A stretch of 11,113 nt of DNA from an uncultured Eubacteriales bacterium (GTDB taxonomy: Bacteria > Bacillota > Clostridia > Oscillospirales > Acutalibacteraceae). Location of the stretch: the NCBI GenBank assembly GCA_934615635.1, contig CAKTTT010000065.1, positions 1 through 11,113 of the forward strand. Reading direction: 5' to 3'. Each line of letters begins with the position of its first letter. The first letter of the stretch is position 1. Positions 6,100 through 11,113 of the stretch are shown here, in pieces. The notes beneath the pieces are model-generated. The model was not told the origin of the DNA and searched no databases. It was given only the letters and a program-made list of their open reading frames with translations. The translations under genes and the position numbers were made by a program.

Positions 6100-7110
6100 A
6101 TGTCCAGGATCCGCTTGGAAAAAATCATCAAGATCGCCGCCGGATGCTGCCTGGCGCTGCTGATCGCGCAGGCCCTCGGCCTGCGGTACCCCACCTCGGT
6201 GGTCACCATCACCCTGTTGAGTATATTGGGTACCCGGCGGGAAACCTTCCGCATTGCCGGCAAGCGGTTCTACGCCTTCTTCGCGGCGCTGGCGGTCGCC
6301 CTGCCCTCTTTTTATCTTTTACACTATTCCGTCGCCGCGGTGGCGGTATATCTGCTCCTTTTCGTGATGGTCTGCCAGCTTCTGCGCATCGAGGAGGGGC
6401 TATCCATGAGCACCGTGCTGATGCTGCATTTCTGGAGCGCCCGTACCGTCGCCCTCAACGCCGTTCTCAACGAGCTGGCCCTGATGACCATCGGCATCGC
6501 CATGGGAATCCTGATGAACAGCTATATGCCGCGCCAGACCGCCGCCATCCGCGCCGACCAGCGCCGAATCGAGGAGCTGATGCGCCTGCTGTTGGGGGAT
6601 CTGGCCGACTCTCTCCTTCGGCCGGGGGAAACGCTTACGGCAGACCGGCTGAGGGAGCTGGAGGCGTTGCTGCAGGTTTCCCGCAAGCGGGCCTTCGCCC
6701 ACCGGGACAACTCCTTCAGCCGGGACATGGACTATTACGCCCGATATATGGAGATGCGATGGGAGCAGTACCGTATTCTGGAGCGGCTGTTCCTTGCCCG
6801 GGACCGGCTGACGGAGGTATCCCGTCCGGCCTATCTGGTGGCCAATTTCATGCGCACCATGGCCCTTTCCCTGCACGAATACAATAACGCTCAGGATCTG
6901 CTGCAGGAGCTGACCTTGATCCGCCGCCACTTTCAGTCCGGCGAGCTTCCCGTCACCCGACGGGAATTTGAAAACCGGGCGGTGCTGTACGAGATCGTAT
7001 TCGAGCTGCGGCAGCTCCTGCTGCTCAAGCAGGGCTTCGCCGCCTCCCTCACCCCTTCTCAGATCCGCCTGTTCTGGAAGGAAGCGCCCATTCGCCCCGG
7101 CTGGGACTGA
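6100..7110 (+). CDS. Aromatic acid exporter/FUSC-family membrane protein (ArAE_1, YqjA-like)
   Basis: A 336-residue inner-membrane protein. The N-terminal part (about residues 9-141) holds five to six hydrophobic segments: 9-28, 31-46, 57-75, 78-95, about 103-113 and 118-141. A charged, helical cytoplasmic part (about 145-336) follows, rich in Arg, Glu and Leu. This layout and the length match the ArAE_1/DUF939 proteins such as B. subtilis YqjA, half-size relatives of the AaeB/FUSC exporters. Relatives are thought to export aromatic or other organic acids, but this substrate is not known. It is the only gene on the plus strand here. AAGGGAG and AAGGGG stand just before the ATG at 6100. The gene lies between two convergent or divergent minus-strand units and appears to be transcribed alone, ending at the hairpin at 7494-7530. 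Confidence 0.85.
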   Translation: MSRIRLEKIIKIAAGCCLALLIAQALGLRYPTSVVTITLLSILGTRRETFRIAGKRFYAFFAALAVALPSFYLLHYSVAAVAVYLLLFVMVCQLLRIEEGLSMSTVLMLHFWSARTVALNAVLNELALMTIGIAMGILMNSYMPRQTAAIRADQRRIEELMRLLLGDLADSLLRPGETLTADRLRELEALLQVSRKRAFAHRDNSFSRDMDYYARYMEMRWEQYRILERLFLARDRLTEVSRPAYLVANFMRTMALSLHEYNNAQDLLQELTLIRRHFQSGELPVTRREFENRAVLYEIVFELRQLLLLKQGFAASLTPSQIRLFWKEAPIRPGWD

Positions 7111-7493
7111 AAGGGACATCCAGGTAGCGGGGAGAAAAGCCGCTTGCCATCCGCTGCCCATGTCTGGCTTTTCCGCCGAACAGGAGAAAGCGGGGGGCAG
7201 AGAAGCGACAGCGAAGCGCGGTGTTCCGACCTCTCCCCCTCTCGGATATCCATGCACACGCGCTTTGGCGGCATCCCATCCGCCCCCCAAAACGCTGCCG
7301 CTTTTATCGGCCGGGAGCACAGCGGCCGGAAGGCATACGGCAACGTCCATCGGATCGCCGCGATGCGGATGTCGGCGTGGGGGAAGGATCCGCCAGCCTG
7401 TGCTGCGGCAGACCGCCGCAATACCGGGTTCTCCTGCGCGGCTGGCTAAAGGAGCCGTTCCTCTAATGATAGATAACGGCGCCGGCCAAAGGT
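7111..7493. other. Gene-free 383-base stretch between the convergent exporter and hemZ genes
   Basis: Several open frames cross this stretch on both strands, as expected at this GC content, but none has a ribosome binding site with a recognisable protein. A hairpin with one bulge (GCTTTTCC 7167-7174 with GGAGAAAGC 7183-7191) is present and lacks a T-run. I see no tRNA, transposase or tandem repeat. It may be a long 3' untranslated region of the exporter gene or the remains of a lost gene. Confidence 0.5.
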
Positions 7494-7530
7494 AAACCCG
7501 GGGATGAAAAACTGTCATCCCCGGGTTTTT
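7494..7530. terminator. Strong intrinsic terminator, probably bidirectional, between exporter and hemZ genes
   Basis: A perfect 14-base stem (7494-7507 with 7515-7528) encloses a 7-base loop. On the plus strand the stem ends in TTTTT (7526-7530), ideal for stopping the exporter transcript. On the minus strand it starts 5 bases after the hemZ stop and ends in TTT followed by ACCTTT, a weaker tail. It probably serves both convergent units and closes the rel-dtd-hemZ block. Confidence 0.88.
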
Positions 7531-7533
7531 CCG

Positions 7534-9033
7534 TCACTGAGGACTCGCCGCAGGCGGCCGGCTGCATTTCTCCTCGTAAAACGTCCCGATTCGTCCCTTC
7601 CTTGCCAGCATCTCCTCGAACCGGGCGTTGTATTCATACGGAAACTTGAAATTGAATATCCGCTCCAGATAATCGGTTCCCGGCTGCTTGAGCTTGGTAA
7701 CCGCTCCCGCGCCGCAGCCCAAAATGGTGTGGGTTTCATCCATGATGAAAACGTTGTACAGTCCCTCGCAGCCCGGCTTTGCCCATCCCACGTTCTCCTG
7801 GTTTCCGGCCGTGCGGCTCTGGCGATAGAGATAATAGGGACGGTAGCCGGCTTCAGGCAGACGTTCGGCGGAGAAAGCCACCATCCGCGCCGCCTCCCCC
7901 GCGCCGCCGTAATCGGCTCTGCGCTGGATCACCAGATTGGAGGCGCGCTTCATGGAAAGGGTGTGAACCGTCACGCTTTCGGGATCCAAGGCCAGGATTC
8001 CCTCCACCGTGGCCCGGAACCCTTCGTAATCGTCTCCCGGCAGGCCGGCGATAAGGTCGGTGTTGATGTGATCCATCCCGCAGCGGCGGGCCAGATCGTA
8101 CGCCTCATAAAACTGCGCCGCCGTGTGGCGGCGGCCGATGGCCTCCAGCACCCGGTCCTGCAGGGTCTGGGGGTTGATGCTGATCCGGGATACCCCCGCC
8201 GCCTTCATGGCCCGGAATTTATCCGCCGTCACCGTATCCGGCCGGCCGGCCTCCACCGTGTACTCCCGCAGGTGGGAAAGATCGAAGCTCTCCCCGATGG
8301 TCTGCAGCAGCCGCGCTAGCTGTTCCGCCGTCAGGGTGGTGGGGGTTCCCCCGCCGAAATACACCGTCTCCAACCGCAGCCCCAAGGAGGCGGCGATCCG
8401 CCCGGTTTCCCGCAGCTCCTGCGTCAGCAGCTCCACATAGGCGGGAACCAGCTTGGCCGCCCGGGTGACGGTCTGGGAAACGAAGGAGCAGTAATCGCAG
8501 CGGCTGGGGCAGAAGGGGATGGAGACGTACAAGCTAAAGGAATCCGGCCGGGAAAGGGCCAGGATGGCGTCCTCCTGCTCCAGCGTCCGCAGCGCCAGCC
8601 CTGTCTTGCGCTCGCTCACCAGCAGCTTTTCCCGGTAATACCGCAGCGCTTCCTCCCGCCCGTACAGCCGCACCAGGCGGCGCAGCAGCTTGATGGGCCG
8701 CACGCCGGTGACGATTCCCCAATCCTGTCCGCAGCCGAACAGCCGCTCGAACAGGCGATAAAGCAGGGTGGCCATCTGCAGCTCACATTCCTCGCCGTAG
8801 GAAGGGTGGCCGTTGTCCACCTCGCAGACCAGCTCCTCCCGAAAATCCTCCAACTCGAGACGGCAGCGGATCACGGTTTTCCGCTCCCCCCGGCGCAGCT
8901 CCGTCGCCGCGACGGCTCCGCCGTCCCCTGCCGCTCCCGGCTCAGGGACCACCACCCTTTCCCGGGGCAGAAAGAGCCGGCAGATATTCTCCATTTCAAA
9001 GCGGTAATCGTGACCGCGAATCAGCAGCGTCAT
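7534..9033 (-). CDS. hemZ: Coproporphyrinogen III oxidase-like radical SAM protein HemZ
   Basis: A 499-residue radical SAM enzyme, the length usual for HemZ. The iron-sulfur cluster motif is C175-x3-C179-x2-C182 (PFCPSRCDYC), preceded by the YVSIPF segment, and GGGTPT is at 227-232. Further family stretches are INPQT (286-290), GLPGDDY (330-336) and YYLYRQ (400-405). Residues 1-165 form the HemZ-specific N-terminal extension that HemW and HemN lack. HemZ was named for an anaerobic coproporphyrinogen-oxidase role in B. subtilis, but in many clostridia the true reaction is unproven. The ATG at 9033 lies 33 bases after the MBL hydrolase gene; GGAGAGG is 13 bases upstream, rather far. Gene order rel-dtd-MBL-hemZ is widespread in Clostridia, where hisS often follows; here a terminator and a convergent gene follow instead. 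Confidence 0.93.
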   Translation of the reverse strand: MTLLIRGHDYRFEMENICRLFLPRERVVVPEPGAAGDGGAVAATELRRGERKTVIRCRLELEDFREELVCEVDNGHPSYGEECELQMATLLYRLFERLFGCGQDWGIVTGVRPIKLLRRLVRLYGREEALRYYREKLLVSERKTGLALRTLEQEDAILALSRPDSFSLYVSIPFCPSRCDYCSFVSQTVTRAAKLVPAYVELLTQELRETGRIAASLGLRLETVYFGGGTPTTLTAEQLARLLQTIGESFDLSHLREYTVEAGRPDTVTADKFRAMKAAGVSRISINPQTLQDRVLEAIGRRHTAAQFYEAYDLARRCGMDHINTDLIAGLPGDDYEGFRATVEGILALDPESVTVHTLSMKRASNLVIQRRADYGGAGEAARMVAFSAERLPEAGYRPYYLYRQSRTAGNQENVGWAKPGCEGLYNVFIMDETHTILGCGAGAVTKLKQPGTDYLERIFNFKFPYEYNARFEEMLARKGRIGTFYEEKCSRPPAASPQ

Positions 9034-9066
9034 AAAGGCAGGCGTTCCTCTCCGTCAAAATGAAAA

Positions 9067-9699
9067 TCAGTCGAAAAAGCTGTCGTTCATATAGGGGTTG
9101 CCCGCCCGTTCCTCTGCCAGCGTGGTGGCATCGTCATGGCCGGGCAGAAGGGTGTAGTCTCCGGGCAGCGCGGCCAGCCGATCCAGCGACCGCTTGAGCG
9201 CGTCGTAGCTGCCGCCGGGGAAATCCGTCCTCCCCACGCTGCCCCTGAACAGCGTATCGCCGGTAAACAGCACGTCCCCGCAGAGGAAGCAGCAGCTTCC
9301 CGGCGTGTGACCGGGGGTGTGGAGCACCGTCAGCCTCAGCTTGCCCGCCTCCACCACCTCTCCGTCCCGCAGCTTCCCCGCAGCGGACAAGGTCTGGCTG
9401 CCGCCGCCGGGCATCATATGGCACAGGCTGAGCTGCGGATCCGTCAGGGCGGGCCAATCCCCCTCCGGCGCCAGAATATCCGCGCCGGTGGCCGCCGCCA
9501 CGTCCGCCGCCGCCTGCATATGATCGAAATGCACATGGGTCAGCAGGATATGTTTTACCTTCAGGTCCCGGGAACGGACGGCTTCTATAATCCTCTCCGC
9601 CTCCGCCCCGGGATCGATCACCACGGCGTCGCCCCCCGCCTCTGCAACCAGATAACAGTTGGCCTGAAGCATCCCTACCGGCAAACGAATGATCTGCAT
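9067..9699 (-). CDS. Metallo-beta-lactamase-fold hydrolase, glyoxalase II-like (YcbL type)
   Basis: A 210-residue cytoplasmic metal-dependent hydrolase. The zinc-binding pattern is complete: H55-V-H57-F-D59-H60 in THVHFDH, H131 in TPGHTPGS, D148 in FTGDTLF and H188 in LLPGHDD. The protein is shorter than classical glyoxalase II and lacks its C-terminal substrate domain, so it belongs to the small glyoxalase II-like/YcbL group that may cleave thioesters such as S-lactoylglutathione analogues; the natural substrate is unknown. The ATG has AAGGAG about 8 bases upstream. It begins 44 bases after dtd and ends 33 bases before hemZ, so the three genes probably form one transcript. No residue of the metal site is missing. 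Confidence 0.92.
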   Translation of the reverse strand: MQIIRLPVGMLQANCYLVAEAGGDAVVIDPGAEAERIIEAVRSRDLKVKHILLTHVHFDHMQAAADVAAATGADILAPEGDWPALTDPQLSLCHMMPGGGSQTLSAAGKLRDGEVVEAGKLRLTVLHTPGHTPGSCCFLCGDVLFTGDTLFRGSVGRTDFPGGSYDALKRSLDRLAALPGDYTLLPGHDDATTLAEERAGNPYMNDSFFD

Positions 9700-9743
9700 A
9701 CGCTCTCTCCTTTATACCCGTTTACGCTTATTCCTTCACACGC

Positions 9744-10202
9744 TCATTTCCGCGCCCACTCCGCCGTGTCCAGCAGGATGGTCACCGGGCCGTCTCCTTC
9801 CATGGATACCCGCATATCCGCGCCAAAGCGGCCGGTTTCCACCTCCCGCACCCCGTTTATGCGAAGCTGCTCCACGAACCGCCGGTACAGCGGCTCCGCC
9901 CTCTCCGGCCGGGCTGCCGACAGGAATTCCGGGCGCCGCCCGTGGCGGCAGTCGGCGCACAGGGTGAAGTTGGACACCACCAGCGCACTGCCGTCAATGT
10001 CCCTCACCGACCGGTTCATCCGGCCCGTTTCATCCTCGAAGATCCGCAGCTCCGCCGCTTTTTTCGCCAGCCGGGCCGCCGCCGCCTCGTCATCCTCCGC
10101 CGTCACCCCCAGCAGCAGCAGGAACCCGCGGCCCACGGAAGCGATGCGTTCGCCCTCCGCCTCCACCGCGGCGGACAGGACCCGCTGTATAACCGCTTTC
10201 AT
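9744..10202 (-). CDS. dtd: D-aminoacyl-tRNA deacylase (DTD)
   Basis: A 152-residue cytoplasmic enzyme, full length for DTD, that removes D-amino acids (and glycine from tRNA-Ala) mischarged on tRNA. It begins MKAVIQRV as usual. The two active-site motifs are present with variation: SNFT at 77-80 where most proteins have SQFT, and GDGPVT at 136-141 where most have NDGPVT. The Gly-Pro pair (138-139) that enforces chirality is intact, so the enzyme should be active. The ATG has GAGGTG about 8 bases upstream. It follows rel by 490 bases and precedes the MBL hydrolase by 44 bases. The rel-dtd pair is conserved in Firmicutes and links the stringent response with translation quality control. Confidence 0.95.
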   Translation of the reverse strand: MKAVIQRVLSAAVEAEGERIASVGRGFLLLLGVTAEDDEAAAARLAKKAAELRIFEDETGRMNRSVRDIDGSALVVSNFTLCADCRHGRRPEFLSAARPERAEPLYRRFVEQLRINGVREVETGRFGADMRVSMEGDGPVTILLDTAEWARK

Positions 10203-10692
10203 CCTTCTTCACCTCGATTTCCGCGTCAGCGAAAATCCCCTTTCTGCGAAAATGACGCCGGTGGCGCGGCAGGCCGCCGGAAACCTTGAAATCCATTTCT
10301 CCGGCTTATTCCCTTGATTCCTCGCTGACACCGTAGCGGCCAAGCCGTCGTCGGGGGCCCTCCCCAACTCCTCTGCACCGGAAAATTCGAATGCTGTTGG
10401 AGAGCGCGCGACCCGATATGGCCCCATCCATGGACAACGCGGCGATAGCCTCCGTTCCCCGACCTAAAAACCAGTATAGCTCCCGACGCAGGCCACGCCC
10501 GATCCCCCTCTGAGGATAGCACATCAGGAGATAAGCCGCCAGACCCATGCCGCGGGCCGCCGATGCCGTAAAAGCAGGAAAAGTTCTCTCATCCGCCGTC
10601 GCCGTCCCCTCACGGCCGGCGCGGGCAATAAAGGCGGAGGGGCCGAACGCTTCCGCCCGCCTCCCCCTTGTCCCTTCTGCTCTCTTCTTCGG
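10203..10692. other. 490-base stretch between rel and dtd without a convincing gene
   Basis: This gap is unusually long for a rel-dtd pair. On the minus strand the frame of rel stays open after its TGA stop for another 128 codons, to 10306, but no ribosome binding site and no recognisable domain is seen, and an ATG at 10548 lacks a purine-rich leader. Other contents are a possible terminator near 10632-10662 and a direct repeat GCGAAAAT at 10229-10236 and 10246-10253. No tRNA or known riboswitch is recognised. A promoter for dtd may lie here, but I find no good -35/-10 pair. Confidence 0.5.
10629..10662 (-). terminator. Possible intrinsic terminator after rel
   Basis: About 30 bases after the rel stop the minus strand forms AGGCGG/CCGCCT (10662-10657 with 10637-10632), or alternatively CGGAAG/CCTCCG, followed by TTTATT. 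The loop of the first pairing is long and the T-run is broken, so this is a moderate candidate. If it works, dtd needs its own promoter in the following gap. Confidence 0.35.
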
Positions 10693-11113
10693 TCAAAAGC
10701 CGCTGCGCTCGATGTTGTATACCCCTTCAATCCGGGAGAGTCGGGCAATCACCGACTGAAGATGGTCCAGGCTGCTGACCCCCACGGTCAGGGTCATGGA
10801 GGCCTGGCCGTCCTTGGGTTCCCGGGCGTTGATGGCGTGAATCATCACATGCATGGACGCTAGCTGGGTGGTAACGTCCGCCAGCAGCGCCTGCCGATCC
10901 CGGGCCACCACGTGGAGGGTCGCCTTGAATTCATCACGCACGCTCTCCTCCCAGGATACCTTGATCCACCGCTCCGGCTCGGCGGCCAGAGAAATATCCC
11001 GCGGCACGTTGACGCAGTCCTTCTTATGAATGGAAACGCCGTAGCCCCGCGTGATAAAGCCGATGATGTCGTCTCCTGGGACGGGGTTGCAGCAGCGGGC
11101 GAATATAACCAGG
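10693..11113 (-). CDS. relA: Bifunctional (p)ppGpp synthetase/hydrolase Rel, C-terminal part (cut by window edge)
   Basis: The last 139 or so residues of a long RSH protein; the hydrolase, synthetase and TGS domains lie beyond the window. The visible part starts inside the conserved-cysteine/zinc-finger region (ARCCNPVPGDDIIGF, then ITRGYGVSIHKKDCVN), passes a short linker with VSWEE, and ends in an ACT domain (about the last 80 residues, from FKATLHVVARDRQALLADV). These C-terminal domains sense the ribosome and regulate the switch between making and breaking the alarmone. The protein ends IERSGF, a normal place for the family. The open frame crosses the window edge, and the apparent start at a GTG (11007) is internal. 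The dtd gene follows on the same strand, as in most Firmicutes. Confidence 0.95.
   Translation of the reverse strand, partial: LVIFARCCNPVPGDDIIGFITRGYGVSIHKKDCVNVPRDISLAAEPERWIKVSWEESVRDEFKATLHVVARDRQALLADVTTQLASMHVMIHAINAREPKDGQASMTLTVGVSSLDHLQSVIARLSRIEGVYNIERSGF

Noticed and set aside
6400..7518. A 372-codon minus-strand open frame opposite the exporter gene
   Set aside because: The plus-strand exporter has a ribosome binding site, membrane segments and family match; the antisense product has no plausible domain and runs through the terminator hairpin.
9136..10317. A 393-codon plus-strand open frame opposite the MBL hydrolase and dtd genes
   Set aside because: It spans two well-recognised minus-strand genes and their gap, and its translation is low-complexity and unlike any protein family.
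10306..10548. An 80-codon minus-strand open frame between rel and dtd as a separate gene
   Set aside because: The ATG is preceded by GC-rich sequence without a Shine-Dalgarno motif, and the product shows no domain. It is kept only as an observation about the long gap.

Overview
The window is a GC-rich chromosomal segment, most likely from a Gram-positive member of the Clostridia (an Oscillospiraceae-like gut anaerobe is my best guess). The reasons are the rel-dtd-MBL hydrolase-hemZ gene order, a SpoVB/YabM-type flippase directly before mazG (as yabM-yabN in Bacillus subtilis), a HemZ-type radical SAM protein, and strong AGGAG-like ribosome binding sites. There is no phage, transposase, CRISPR or RNA-gene signal. 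Nine of the ten genes lie on the minus strand, so the minus-strand operons read from right to left.

Right block (7534-11113, minus): the C-terminal end of a Rel (p)ppGpp synthetase/hydrolase, a 490-base stretch without a convincing gene, D-aminoacyl-tRNA deacylase (dtd), a glyoxalase II-like metallo-beta-lactamase hydrolase, and hemZ. This block ends in a strong hairpin at 7494-7530. It groups stringent response, translation quality control and a radical SAM enzyme.

Middle (4882-7493): one plus-strand gene for an aromatic-acid-exporter/FUSC-family membrane protein, and divergent from it a minus-strand uridine-kinase-like nucleoside kinase. The 270 bases between them hold a chain of hairpins and a 9-base direct repeat that together look like an attenuator or operator in front of the exporter. 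The exporter gene is followed by about 380 bases without a gene.

Left block (1-4826, minus): a clear sigma-A-type promoter (TTGCGA, 17 bases, TATAAT) drives a small coiled-coil zinc-ribbon protein, then a 56-base palindromic element, purine nucleoside phosphorylase, an MTA/SAH-deaminase-type amidohydrolase, a SpoVB/YabM lipid flippase and the start of mazG. The deaminase and the phosphorylase fit consecutive steps of nucleoside salvage (for example 5'-methylthioadenosine to 5'-methylthioinosine to hypoxanthine). MazG removes unwanted nucleoside triphosphates, so much of the block concerns nucleotide housekeeping.

Most of the window is ordinary conserved housekeeping DNA. I see no convincing undescribed multi-gene system. 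The best leads are the leader of the exporter gene, the deaminase-phosphorylase pair with a changed ribose-site residue in the phosphorylase, and the palindromic element inside that operon.
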